Below are positions 1-10,504 of a stretch of DNA of 64,000 nucleotides, piece by piece. Position 1 is the stretch's first letter; the number at the start of each line of letters is the position of its first letter. The notes beneath the pieces are model-generated. The model did no database searches and was not told the DNA's origin. It saw only the letters and a program-made list of their open reading frames with translations. Source of the DNA: Plasmopara viticola (Eukaryota > Oomycota > Peronosporomycetes > Peronosporales > Peronosporaceae); NCBI GenBank assembly GCA_001695595.3, contig MBPM02000002.1, forward strand, positions 434,001-498,000, written 5' to 3'. The position numbers and the translations under genes were made by a program.

Positions 1-1765
1 TTCGGAAACGCTCTGACAAGACCTTGATGAATTTACTTAAACTGACGAAATACAGCTGACCAGTCCTGTTTGAAACATCTTCGAGCCGACGCACTCCTGT
101 CGACTGTTGCCGCAAACGCAGACTCACTATCGTAGGCGCGCAATAAGTTCGGTGATGTTCTTTGATCATTTCAATTGACTCATGCGTTCATTCTGTCGCA
201 AAAAAGTGCGTCTTGGATCGCGAAATAAGGCGACAAACTTCCGAATTTTAAGCTTTGACCAACGTATGAGGAAGAGGTAGCAAAGCTGCCGTGCTAAAGT
301 CAAGATCTTTATCTGAGTTTTGTTGGGCTACGATTATAGACACTTCGTAAATCAAACCAGCAAATCTTCCGACAATCAGACGCTTTATTGCAGGGACTTC
401 CTTGGCCGTCAAATTATTCAACTACTCCTGCACAAAAGAATCTAGCATTTCTTTGAAGATATAACTGTGCGTTGACCGTCTTTGATGAATGTAACACTCG
501 TAATACTGTGGCAGAATAGTCGATTGTAGCAAGAGCAGTCTCGTCATTAAGTCTTGCAACAGCACAATAAGCTTGCGACATTGTAATGGATGCTTTAAGC
601 GCAGCCGTTTGAGAAAAGTCGGCCGCAAAGGCAGGGTATCACACTGGCAAGCTCCGATGAGACACGGCCCAAAGCAAGCATGAGTACCCACCAGCTCCTT
701 GTCAATTTAAATTGTCTCAAATACGAACACGAAACTTACCCGAGAACATTATTCTTTTTTTCTTCATGGACACCCGCTGGGAGCCCTTGAAGTGCGGACA
801 AGTGGTTTTCATTTTAGTGAGCAGGTTAAAGTGGCGTCGAAAATGGAAAACAAGGGCTGTGAGCGTATTGAGAGAGCCATCTTCTTGCAGCAACCAACTC
901 TAAGCATATTCAGATCAAATTGTTCTCAGGCACACCAAATTATTCAAGTTCGATCCAAAGTCTTCTGTTGTATCAGCGTCGCCGCGCCAGATATGTGACG
1001 AGTCATTGTTTGCCCACCATCCGTACTGAGAGCATTGAGTCTGGACTCCAGTCGGCACATAGTACGTCGAGGGCTTTAGCAAGGAAGCCCTTAATAATAA
1101 TGGCCGTCTTCCATTTACATAAAGAAATCGCCGCCATGGCGAAAGCGCACACGAATATTTAGATAGCTAGTGCCTTATTTAGATCCGACAATGAGCGCAA
1201 TCAGGATTCCGGCAGCGATCTGAAATGCTTTTGAATATTTGCAATGCACATAAAACGCGTTTAAAATAGCAAACTTTCGTTCGATACATTTGGAGAGAAA
1301 GCCTCCCATGTTCGAGACACTCTTCGCTTCACCCCAACAGTGTCAATCCGATTTGCGTCTTCAGGCAAATTGAAGATCTCCAGCGGCCTCAATGATAAAG
1401 TCACCAATACCCGTGTTGATCATAGAGTATAACGTTTTTCTGCCGTCGAAGTGCTTAATCAAAGTAGTGTTCCTTACCACACTTGTCACAAAATGTCTTT
1501 TTCTCCGAAATGACCAGGCTGTTCGCCATAGTCATCCGAATGCTGCTCAACAGCATGCTTTCTCATGTTGTCCCCTCGAAAAGAACGCTTATAGTACTTC
1601 ATGCTCCCCGTGCGGGCACATTAGCGGAACATTTTGGCACTAAGGGCCCGAGGTAGACATGAAAGAGGCAACGCACTGACACGACAAAAGTTGTGTCAGG
1701 ATGACGTTCGCTGACCCTAAGACTATAATTCAGGTCTTTGTGGTAAAGCTTATGCTGTGGCTGTG
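1..1765. other. Stretch without a recognisable gene
   Basis: Only short overlapping open frames occur on both strands, with no family motif, signal peptide or domain that I recognise. The right part runs into the left LTR of the Copia element. I see no convincing promoter or RNA gene. Confidence 0.5.
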
Positions 1766-2165
1766 TGTTATGTGCATACTATGCATGTTTCAAAATTGGT
1801 GATAGGCGGGTTAGGTAGCCACTGGTCAACGGTTAGACTGCATGTAAAGGCGTCTTCGGAATAGACGGGTTCAACGTTGAAGCTGGATAGGGGTTCACAA
1901 CCCCTGGTTTGATTTCACAGTGAGTTCAGATTGGGCACACAGCATTCCCGAATGCTCTTTGTGATTGCGCATATATAATAAGAAAAAGTTTAGATGCGAT
2001 CACAAGCCATCTTCGTCTTAATTATCTACACCCGACCCAATCTTCTAAGAGTTTATACGCCCAAGTACGGACGCGACACTCAAGATAGAGCCGCTCGACA
2101 GCCCGAAATACGCGCTACGGGCGTCTAAGATGAAGATGGCTCTCATATTCTAGAGAATTTGAGTT
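1766..2165 (+). repeat. 5' LTR-like segment of the Copia element (approximate)
   Basis: It begins with TGTTATGTGCATACTATGCA and contains CTGCATGTAAAGGCGTCTTC and a shared CGAATGCTCTTT stretch, all of which recur at 6019 and 17205. The 3' part is only weakly similar to the other copies, so the right boundary is an estimate. A primer binding site could not be identified. Confidence 0.55.
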
Positions 2166-2218
2166 GCGGTTCCCAATAAAGCAGCCAGATTTCAGCAAAG
2201 AAACAGCGAGCGGACGCG

Positions 2219-3250
2219 GTGATCGTGCTTACTATGAAGGACTCTGAGCTGGTTCACATCATAAATGCTGCTAGGGCCCAGGAATTACGGGCAGCACTGG
2301 AGATATTCCGCCGAACGCAGGACATGGCAAGCCGGCTATGGCTCAAGAATAAGTTCACATCGTTCAAGTACGCGGCAACGGACATATGCGTGCACGTGAT
2401 GAAGCTGGAGCAGCTGGTGTTCCAGATGAGAAGCGCGGATTGCGGGTCAAGTTAATGGGGCGTGTGCGCGACGATACTTCCCAGCCTACCATCGTCATAC
2501 GAAAGCCTAGTGCAGGCGTTTCCTATGAGTTTGACCCAATTCAATTTCAGCAACCTCGTGAGCAGGATTATCGCTGAGGAAGTGCGCAAGAAAGAGTCGT
2601 ACCGCATTAAGAACGAAATAGCGCTGCACTTAGGCAAGTTACGTGTTGAGCGCTCGATTGGTGAGAAAAGTAGTGGAAGCAGGTGCTCTGTAATTCACCG
2701 GTGGGAAGCACGGAAACTACGCGCCGCAAAGATCAAGGACAACGGTGGCAACGGCAGCCAAAATGAAGGTTACTCAAAAGTGATGTTCAGCGCCGCCAAA
2801 TGGTGTGCGGGTAACTGCTGGCTCACGGATAGCGGCGCCACCGCGTACGTGTTCAAGGACAGCGAAGCGCTTGTCGAGTACGTGGAGGCGACGACGACGA
2901 GCATGTGTCTACTACGAATGCAAGCAGCAGCAAAAAGTTAAAGGTGCTCGAATAAGGCACGGTGACGCTGTGGATCTCAAATGGCACGGGACGAAGAAAA
3001 GCGCGGATCGAGAACGCGCTATATGTACAAGACCTGACAAAGAGCCTTTTTTCGTTGACTACGGCAGCAGCGCGCAGAATGAAGCTTGCAATTCTCCGCA
3101 ATGGTCTCGTCGTGCAACAAATCAGATGGACTGTCACGACAGAATCGCGGCATGTCATGCTCATGAGGCAGGACGTCGAGCCGAGCGCCGAGCGCCAAGT
3201 GCCACATTGTCGAGAGCAACTCCGAGAAGTAGCACTGCTTGCTTGAGCAC
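2219..3250 (+). pseudogene. Copia gag and aspartic protease remnant
   Basis: Two frames share the coding signal. The first (2219-2455) carries a UBN2-type gag segment with DMASRLWLKNKF and a helix ending in KLEQLVFQMRSADC. The second (2462-2941) continues with SLPSSYESLVQAF and LVSRIIAEEVRKKE, as in Copia gags. The zinc knuckle (CX2CX4HX4C) expected next is not visible. At 2819 follows WLTDSGAT, the protease active-site motif. At 2962-3246 the frame ALYVQDLTKSLFSL matches the gag-pre-integrase region. Frameshifts separate all these pieces. Confidence 0.75.
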
Positions 3251-3981
3251 GTATCTTTCTCGACGGTTAACAGACTAATTAAGAGTGGCCACATCGGTGG
3301 CGACTGCGTGGAGGCGTGTGTTGTACGCGACGTGTGTACGACGGTCAAACAGCGCTAAAGCTTTTCAAGAGTAGCTAAGCGGATTTATACGCGAGGAAGG
3401 TCTTCCACATGGACAACTTTGAGTGCTCAACGGTGCTGCGACCTATCTTTCCGGCGTCTAAGTCGGGAAACCGCTATGTTAGGAATTTCTTTGTGATGCG
3501 GAGTCTCTTTGCGACGATCTACCCGTTGCTTAAGAAGGGTAACATGCCCCAGGCACTCATGGGATACTACCATGACATCAAGCTCGAGTTTGATATTGAC
3601 GTCAAGGTACCGCGCTGTGACGATGGCGTCAAATATCGCATCGTAAAGCTCGAGAACTTTTGCCAGCAGAATAGGATTAATCAAGAGCTTACCACGCCAT
3701 ACAATCTGGAGCAAAATGGCATGGCAACGCGCATGAATAGCACGTTCACCAAGATGACTCGCTGTATGCTAATAGAGGCCGAGATGAATAAGGTTCACTG
3801 GTGCAAGGTTTTGATGGCACTAGTGGACATCCGCAACGATGTGTCAGATACATCGAGTCCAAACGCGAGCTCGTTTGAATTTGTGCTCAAACGCAAGTCA
3901 CTCATTCAGCACATGCGGCGCACGTGGAGAAGGTATGGCTGGGATACTCGACCACTTAGGCGCACGCTATCTGCTGCTTAA
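3235..3981 (+). pseudogene. Copia integrase remnant
   Basis: The segment near 3239-3360 resembles the zinc-binding start of integrase. The open frame at 3409-3981 (190 aa) resembles the rve core: it has the NRINQELTTPYNLEQNGMA segment, which corresponds to the family's 'H-x-x-TAPYTPQQNGVAER' block, and a downstream NDVSDTSSPNASSFEF, which corresponds to 'T-P-E' targeting sequences. The conserved acidic residues are not all recognisable, so it is probably inactive. It lies just left of the duplication edge, so it exists only once in the window. Confidence 0.65.
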
Positions 3982-4489
3982 TCAATCGAAGCAGCACAAG
4001 GCGTAACGGCGTGTCGGTGTCACTCTCGGTTCCGATTGCGGAGTCTGGTGACCCCTCCCCGCTGTAGTATTACACGTTTCTTGGTCGAGCTCATCATCTC
4101 TCTCAATGTCGATCGCGCTTGGTGCACTCTAAGTGCGTGCTGTCATCGTGAGCACGTCCTCCACAAACGTCACGCTGCGAGAAATTACGATCGCACCCGT
4201 GCTTGCATCAGGCAGTCGGAGAGGAGCTAAACGACCGACTGGAAGGTGCTGTGCGAACACAAAAATCGAGCAAACCAGGATGCGACGGCGAGCACGAGTC
4301 GCGTTTGCGACTGGTGCGCAAAAAGCAAGCGGTGATACACTACGAGCACGAGTGCCAAAAATTTTAGCGCGAGAGTTCTGCTTGGACGTCTTTGAAGCCG
4401 AGAACGACGCATTATACTGCTTCAGAACCAAAGATGACGGCGAAAGCGCATCAACATATGATCAAGTACTACAATCAAGCACTAAGGCG

Positions 4490-5945
4490 AGTGGCTGCGT
4501 GGGATGAAAAGTGAGATCCAGTCACTGACGCATCACAAGACGTATGCGCTCATGAGTCTACCAAACCACAAAAGGCAATAAGGTGCAAGTGAGTCTTTTG
4601 ACTTTGCGCGATCCGAATGGCAAGATTAACAATTTTAAGGCGCCACTCGTTGTCAAGGGCTTCAATTAGAGGCCAAAGCGGACTATCTTGAGGCGTTTGA
4701 GCCGGGAGCGCACAAGGAGACAATTAACGTAGCATTAGTTCTTCCAAACAGAATTTGGTGATTAAAAATTGAGAGTCGACACTGCTTCCCTATCTGGCGA
4801 AATTACGGAGATAATCTGCATATATCACCCTAACGACTTCGAGGATGCGCGACACCCGAATAAAGAAGTATCTACTGCGAAAGGAGCTGTATATCAAAGA
4901 GCAGGAGGTTCACAAATTAAACAGCCGACTCAATGCGTATCTTCAAGAAAAAGTTTTAGGACGTAAAGCAGCCGATCTGTGCGTCTACGTGAGGCACTTG
5001 GAGCTAAGACTAAGCCTTGTCATCCTTCACGTTGACGACCTGATGCTCTTCGCGCGGGCGCAAGAATGCATCGGCGCTATCAAGCGCAAACTCAAGAGCG
5101 ATTACAGCATCAAAGAGTTAGGAATGCTGGAGTACTGTCTTAAGGTTTAAGTACGGTGCGGCTTGGTGAAACAAGACCACCCGCATGGACCAGCGCGCGT
5201 ACATCAAACAACCGGCCGAGACGATTGCGGTCGACAAGTGCAAGGAGATGCGCAAGCCAGTGAATAAGAGCAAGAGCTGATCAAGCTTTAAGACGACGAC
5301 GTGGTCACCCCCAAGTGGCCGTATTGCGAGCTGGTCGGTGCACTAATGCACATTGCTACTTGTATGCGGCCAGATATTGCTTACGCTGAGGGCGAGGTGA
5401 CCAAGTACTACTAGCGGCACGAAAGGCAACATTGGAAAGCGTCCAAGCGCATACTAAAGTGCCCAATTTTACAGCATCAAGTTTGATGGGAGAAGCAAAA
5501 GAGAGGAACTGTGCTTTGATGATGTATCGTGGGCGAGCGACACGGATTCGCGCCGCTCCACGACAGGATTTATTTTCTTTCTAAATGACAGCGTGGTATT
5601 GCGAAAGTATGAGAGGCAGCCTATGGTGGCGTTATCGCGCTGTACATGGCGGTGTACGCTGCGACTCAGGAGGCGGTGTGGCTTAGCCTGCTTATAGACA
5701 ATATGAGCTGTACATTGAGAAGGCCAACGACGATGTATCATCACAACCAGGTCTGGCTCGCATTGGCAGAAAACGATCTTTCACGCGCGGACCAAGCATA
5801 TAGACATTAAGTACCACTTCCTGCGTGATAAAGTTGAGGAAAGTGTCATCATGCATGAGTACAAGTCGACGGACGATGTGATAGCGGACGGATTGACGAA
5901 GGCGGTCGGGCGATTCAAATATGCAAGCTTTGTGTTCAGTCTATG
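4490..5945 (+). pseudogene. Copia reverse transcriptase and RNase H remnant (unit A)
   Basis: The RT begins near 4500 with EIQSLTHHKTYALMSLP, the usual RVT_2 start. The 4845-5150 frame contains LVILHVDDLMLFARA, in which the catalytic YVDD is HVDD, and SDYSIKELGMLEYCLKV. The RNase H end is at about 5785-5945 with TKHIDIKYHFLRDKVEE and ADGLTKAVG. Stops and frameshifts lie between the blocks. The same blocks recur in unit B at about 15660-17150. Confidence 0.8.
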
Positions 5946-6018
5946 ACTAGCGGCGCAAGGTGGCCAAACACATGCGCACACATCAAGGAAGAGTGTTAAA
6001 GGTGGTGCTGCGGCTGTG

Positions 6019-6360
6019 TGTTATATGCATGCTTTGCATGTTTTGAAAAGCGGTAACAGCCAGTAAATCGGTAGCAAATAGCATACCAGTTGAACTGCAT
6101 ATTGAGGCGTTTTCGGGACAGACGGTTTTGACGCTGGCACTGGGTGTGGGTACACAACCCATGGTCATAGGTTCACATTGGGTTCATAGTGGATACAGAG
6201 CAATCTCGAATGCTCTTTACCATGTTAATATCAACGTTAAAAAGTATTGCTGCAAGTAGCTCGTCTGATCCAAACGACTTTATGTACGAATGCCGAGAAC
6301 GCACTCCGTAGAATCGGGTCAGCGAGAGGCGCTAAATCATAAAATAGAAAGTTCTTTTGA
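6019..6360 (+). repeat. 3' LTR of the Copia element (unit A)
   Basis: It begins TGTTATATGCATGCTTTGCA after a GTTAAAGGTGGTGCTGCGGC stretch that could hold a weak polypurine tract. It is highly similar to 17205-17540 and more distantly similar to 1766-2165. The right boundary is approximate. Confidence 0.6.
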
Positions 6361-7315
6361 AGACTATTTAAAAGTGGCCTTATCATCTGTTATCATGGCT
6401 GCTTTATTGACCGTCTCTTTGTCCTTGCTTTAGAAGAGAATGTGTTTAAAGTAGCTCTGGTCCTACAAAGCGTGAGCTATTCGTTCTTAGAGCATATATA
6501 CGGATTAAACCGATATCTTTTGCGCAAGAAATCGCTTACCAAGAGACGTCTGAGAGAGCCGAAGCAGTTTGATAGTAATGCCTACATAGCTACAAGCGTA
6601 ACGTCATCGAGTACCACGATGCGATAGTTTATAGCGTAAAATGCGCGCCATCTCCAAGACTGGCGGTTGGCATAACAGTCACGGCGTGCGATATACATAC
6701 CGACTGAAACGTGTAAGAATTCAATATAGAGAGGTTCAAAAAGATAAATATACGATTCGGTCTTCAACCTGCAGTTTATTGCACCCTTCGACCTTTTGAG
6801 CCCGAGGATAGAGACAAGTCATTACCCGAAATTTTGTTTATCCGCCTGCATGCCCCCTTTGGGCAGAATGTTCTGTGGTCACGTCACATTCGGTGGCACT
6901 TGGTCGTCAATTCTAAGCTCACGCGGGTTAATTGTCTACCTGAACCCTCTCAAAGGTTCCAAGATGGATCGAATGGCCTTCTGATCACTGTCAAATACGC
7001 AATCGTAGACATCCAATTACTCGTCGGTTCGTCGTAGTGTTTCAACAGACTTGACGCAGGTGGTGATTAAAAATTATATTCTGCTTTTCACCCTCGTGTT
7101 CGAAGCGCAGGCACGAAGAAACGGATCCCGAAGGCTACAGTGTACGTCTCAAATACCGTGATTACGGGTGCATGACGACCGCACATTTTGTTGTCGCTTC
7201 AAGAGATTTGGAGATCGCTTAGAACCGAGATCGCAAAAGGGTATCGGCATATCCAAATGAGGAAAGTATTTTTTGTTCTGTGGTGATGGCATTAAAGATT
7301 GCTTTTTAACCCTAG
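6361..7315. other. Spacer between Copia LTR and lactonase gene (unit A)
   Basis: No gene is visible. Collinear sequence exists in unit B at about 17560-18245. The stretch around 6885-6990 (TCGTCAATTCTAAGCTCACG) has a weak relative near 29090-29150, which suggests an old dispersed repeat. Similarity to unit B stops at about 7008, where the unit B deletion begins. Confidence 0.5.
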
Positions 7316-8512
7316 CTAGATAAAATATTCAGTTGCGTATACACACACTGCCGTCCCGATCTCGACCGAATTGCCCGTGTACTTGAGAAAACCAGTCTCA
7401 CTGGACACCTCGAACACGTGCATGTTATTCGAGTCCTGGTTGGCCACAATAAGCCACTTGTCGTAAATAGTGAAGCCACGAGGAAAGTTTCCAAGGGTAC
7501 TTTCAAAGCCCAGCGACGTCAGCGTACCAGCCTCTTTATCGATCTTGAATATCGCAATAGAGTCGTGGCCACGGTTCGATGTGTACAAAAAATTGCCATC
7601 CCTAGACAGATGAATATCACTGCTTTTAGAAAAGTTCCTAAACTCCGCCGGGAGGGTCGTGATATTCTGCACTGCGGTTGTCGAAAGCATTCCTGTCGTC
7701 CTGTCGATAGCGTACACACCCACCGTATTTGACAGCTCATCCACAACGTACAAAAACTTCATGTCGTCACGTAATACCATGTGACGCGGTCCCGATCCAG
7801 GGGGCCGATTTATGGCCTTCAAGCTCTTGAAATGTTGCTGGTGTGCGTCAAATTCGTACACAAGCAGCTCATCGCTGCCGAGATTAGCAGCGACGACGCG
7901 GTTTGAATCCGGAATCCACACGGAGCTGTGTATGTACGCCTTGGACTGGCGCTCCTTGACGACCCCGCTTCCTTTCGTATACTCTTGATGAAAGCTATCA
8001 GGCGCTAGAGACCCATCGTCGTTGAGTGGGAACATGGTCAAGCTACCTTCGTAGTTAGACACGATAATAAAGTCTTCCTTCGGGCTCAAAGAAATGTGCG
8101 TTGGCGCTTCGCCGCGAGTCTCTTGCGTGTTAAGAAGCTCGAGCGTGCCGTCTCTTTTCAGTGTGAGAGCTGACACATATCCAGTCAGGGTCTTAGGGTA
8201 CTTGATAGACTTGGCAGCGACGGCACTAACAACGTAGATGACACGTTCACCCGTACTAAAAGGCTTTCTCGTGCCCAACACGTATATGGGATTGCCACCG
8301 ACGGACGTAGTTGCCCAAGGTTCGAGAGACCCGTTGGTCGGATCAAATTTAAAGGTGTGCACCCCCTTGCCCGTGCCATTGATCCACCCTTCGTCACGCG
8401 TGTAGGTTCCAGCGAACACAATAACTTGAGGATCGCCTTTTTGTGTAGGCGAACCAGCCAAGACGCCTGCGATTGCAACCATAAAGCTTAAGAAGAGAGT
8501 CGGGAGCCGCAT
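7316..8512 (-). CDS. Secreted lactonase-family beta-propeller protein (CMLE/Pgl-like), intact
   Basis: The frame encodes 398 aa without an intron, a normal length for PF10282 (lactonase, 7-bladed beta-propeller: 6-phosphogluconolactonases and 3-carboxy-cis,cis-muconate cyclases). Residues 1-20 are a typical signal peptide ending GVLAG, so the protein is probably secreted. The family landmarks are present: IHSS (His195), PPGSGPRHM (Arg243), VVDELSNTVG (Glu259) and TSNRGHDSI (Arg314). The 48- and 16-residue spacings of His, Arg and Glu fit the active-site set I recall for fungal CMLE; this is family knowledge from memory. It lies head to head with the gene at 9320. The closest relative in the window is 31950-33146; the unit B copy is truncated. 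Substrate unknown. Confidence 0.9.
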   Translation of the reverse strand: MRLPTLFLSFMVAIAGVLAGSPTQKGDPQVIVFAGTYTRDEGWINGTGKGVHTFKFDPTNGSLEPWATTSVGGNPIYVLGTRKPFSTGERVIYVVSAVAAKSIKYPKTLTGYVSALTLKRDGTLELLNTQETRGEAPTHISLSPKEDFIIVSNYEGSLTMFPLNDDGSLAPDSFHQEYTKGSGVVKERQSKAYIHSSVWIPDSNRVVAANLGSDELLVYEFDAHQQHFKSLKAINRPPGSGPRHMVLRDDMKFLYVVDELSNTVGVYAIDRTTGMLSTTAVQNITTLPAEFRNFSKSSDIHLSRDGNFLYTSNRGHDSIAIFKIDKEAGTLTSLGFESTLGNFPRGFTIYDKWLIVANQDSNNMHVFEVSSETGFLKYTGNSVEIGTAVCVYATEYFI

Positions 8513-9319
8513 CGTTCACTCGTCGATTGAGCGACAAAAGTAAAATTACGGTAGATTTATTTTACCGTGGACGCTAACTAGAACGTCGGTCGATCAGATC
8601 AGACCTATATGACCAATCAGCGTGAAGCAAAAGTGTGCACAGCTTGAAAGAAAGGGTGATTGTTAATACAATAATCTGTACGAGGCTTAAAAACCGTAGC
8701 ACACTGTGTAATTGTGTGCTACTTTGGCAAATCGATAGACCGCTAGTTATCGCTAGAAGGAATGCGAGCAATAAGTTCATGGCTATACAGTACAGTTTGA
8801 GGTTTAGGTGACTACATCCCCCATCCCGTGTCGACGCTCCTGAGGGTCCATTATCAATTAAGATCTAGCAAATCATTGATTAGGATTTAGCAAATCGGTG
8901 AAAAAGGGTGCCCGCTTTAACGGTTATTCGAAGCTAATTATATACAGCGTTGCATCTATTGTTACGATTTACTAATACAGCGAATTATCGCTCACTTAGC
9001 CACGAAAGTACAGTAGCACCTGGTAATAATATCAGTTTTTACAAGTAATGATCCAAGGATATTACCTATTAGTATTTTCTTGAGACAGGTGTTGCGCTTC
9101 AAATTTTCGTGCTAAATTAACTGAAAGGTGGTGAGACAAGACAAGAATGTTTGACCGTACATATACCGGATCATTTCTATACTATAGCAACAACATTCTT
9201 GTCTTATACTATAGATTCTATAGATTCTATAGTACAAGACAAGAATGTAGTTGGGTGTAAAAGCAATTTTCACATTTCTATTGACCAGCAATCCAAACAT
9301 ATCCATTGACCACTCGAGC
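8513..9319. promoter_or_regulatory. Shared intergenic region between divergent lactonase genes (unit A)
   Basis: About 0.8 kb separates the two start codons, so promoters of both genes should lie here. I see no clear TATA box. TTTTCACATTTCTATTG near 9267 is a weak match to the oomycete initiator core. The most striking sequence is the 56-bp palindrome at 9193-9248. The unit B equivalent (18603-19286) has been remodelled by deletions and a tandem repeat. Confidence 0.45.
9193..9248. repeat. 56-bp near-perfect palindrome upstream of the plus-strand lactonase gene
   Basis: The left arm ACATTCTTGTCTT (9193-9205) pairs with AAGACAAGAATGT (9236-9248). Inside, TACTATAG (9207-9214) pairs with CTATAGTA (9227-9234), leaving a 12-base centre that holds TCTATAGA. 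One base pair is mismatched. A third copy of the outer arm lies at 9138-9150 in direct orientation to the right arm. The palindrome is about 70 bp upstream of the ATG and is absent from the unit B promoter. Confidence 0.85.
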
Positions 9320-10504
9320 ATGCGTCTAGGCAGCCTCTCTCTCAGCCTTGCTGCTTCCGTGACCGTAGCGACTGCCACACAAGACAGCCTTGTTGCTTCC
9401 GTGCCCGTAGCGGTTTTCACACAACCCATTCTTTATGCTGCAACATGGACGAAGGAAGATACGAACGGCATTAATACGTTCAAGCTTAATATTGTCGACG
9501 GGTCCTTGACACCTTACGGAATAACGCCCCTCAGCTTTGAGACCGGAGGCCTTAATCCGACGTACGTTCAAGGTTCGGCGGCACAATTTTCAAACGGCAA
9601 ACGTGTCATCTACGCTCTCAACCGCTTGTCGACCGAGGGCTACGTGTCAGCGATGACTTTGCAATCGAATGGCTCACTCGGAGTGATCAATTCGCAAAAA
9701 ATGAGGGGTGGAAGCCCTGCTCACGTCGCTATCAGTACCGATGAGAAATTCATTTCGGTGGCCAATTACGCCGGCAGCATCTCTCTGTTTCCACTTAATG
9801 TGGATGGCTCTATCGGAGCTGAAACTTTCTACCAAAATTTCCCCGTTGGTAGCAAGATTGTCCCAGACAGTCAAGCTACCGGCCACCTGCACAGCTCTAT
9901 GTGGCTACCCGGTTCGAATCACCTTATTGTCACCAACCTTGGTGGCGACGAGATCCTCCAGTACGAGCTGGATGCGACAAAGAAGACGCTCAAGAGCTTA
10001 CCTACAATCAAGTGTCGGCCTGGCTCTGGACCTGCTCACATGGCCATGGAACCAAACGGTGACTTTGTTTACGTCACATTTGAGCTGTCCAACACTGTCG
10101 AAGTCTATCAGATCGACAAAACGACGGCGTTGCTATCCACCACAGCTATCCAGACCATCTCGACGCTTCCCGCTGGATACACCGACACCAATACTGCTGC
10201 CGATATCCACCTTTCGAGTAACGGAAAGTTCGTGTACGTGTCGAATCGCGGTCACAACTCGATTGTTACATATAAGATCAACGTCGATGGCACCTTAACG
10301 ACTCTTGATTGGGAGAGCTCACGCGGTGTGACGCCTCGAGCTTTTACGATCCACGAAAAGTGGCTGATTGTAGCGAATCAAGAATCGAACGATATGCATG
10401 TCTTCATGGTGAATGGGGATACCGGGGCCTTGACGTACACTGGCCAATCATACAAGGTCGAGGAAGCTGTCAGCCTTTACGTTGGAGTTCTAAATGTCGA
10501 GTGA
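9320..10504 (+). CDS. Secreted lactonase-family beta-propeller protein with altered active-site motif (unit A)
   Basis: I chose the ATG at 9320 because MRLGSLSLSL matches the start of the unit B copy; the frame is open further upstream to 9251, but that extension would spoil the signal peptide. The protein is 394 aa and has the PF10282 propeller pattern. Compared with its 377-aa unit B twin it has three changes: a 42-bp direct duplication (9343-9384/9385-9426) adding 14 residues to the signal-peptide region, a two-base deletion near the end that extends the C-terminus, and GPRHM changed to GPAHM at residue 239 (codon GCT instead of CGC). The family Arg is therefore lost, while His191 and Glu255 remain. 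Catalysis may be impaired; this is inference. Confidence 0.85.
   Translation: MRLGSLSLSLAASVTVATATQDSLVASVPVAVFTQPILYAATWTKEDTNGINTFKLNIVDGSLTPYGITPLSFETGGLNPTYVQGSAAQFSNGKRVIYALNRLSTEGYVSAMTLQSNGSLGVINSQKMRGGSPAHVAISTDEKFISVANYAGSISLFPLNVDGSIGAETFYQNFPVGSKIVPDSQATGHLHSSMWLPGSNHLIVTNLGGDEILQYELDATKKTLKSLPTIKCRPGSGPAHMAMEPNGDFVYVTFELSNTVEVYQIDKTTALLSTTAIQTISTLPAGYTDTNTAADIHLSSNGKFVYVSNRGHNSIVTYKINVDGTLTTLDWESSRGVTPRAFTIHEKWLIVANQESNDMHVFMVNGDTGALTYTGQSYKVEEAVSLYVGVLNVE
9343..9426 (+). repeat. 42-bp tandem duplication in the signal-peptide region
   Basis: The sequence starting CAGCCTTGCTGCTTCCGTGA repeats as CAGCCTTGTTGCTTCCGTGC 42 bases later. The frame is kept and encodes 14 extra residues (SLAASVTVATATQD, then SLVASVPVAVFTQP). 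The unit B gene has one copy. The mature N-terminus or the signal cleavage site may be shifted. Confidence 0.85.

Larger units (their letters stand above)
1766..6360 (+). mobile_element. Decayed Ty1/Copia LTR retrotransposon
   Basis: Gag, protease, integrase, reverse transcriptase and RNase H remnants occur in the Copia order (integrase before RT) on the plus strand, between two related LTR-like segments. The frame is broken many times by stops and frameshifts, so the element cannot make its own proteins. The LTRs are clearly diverged from each other, which implies an old insertion. The outer ends are approximate: I placed them at the shared TGTTAT start, and the right end is where similarity to the second copy becomes hard to follow. 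The left edge of an 11-kb segmental duplication falls inside this element, between integrase and RT. Confidence 0.8.

Noticed and set aside
8574..8780. 68-aa minus-strand frame with a leader-like start (MNLLLAFLLAITSG)
   Set aside because: The remainder is a second hydrophobic stretch with no mature domain, it lies in the promoter region, and unit B has lost it. It could be a small secreted or membrane peptide, but the evidence is too thin.
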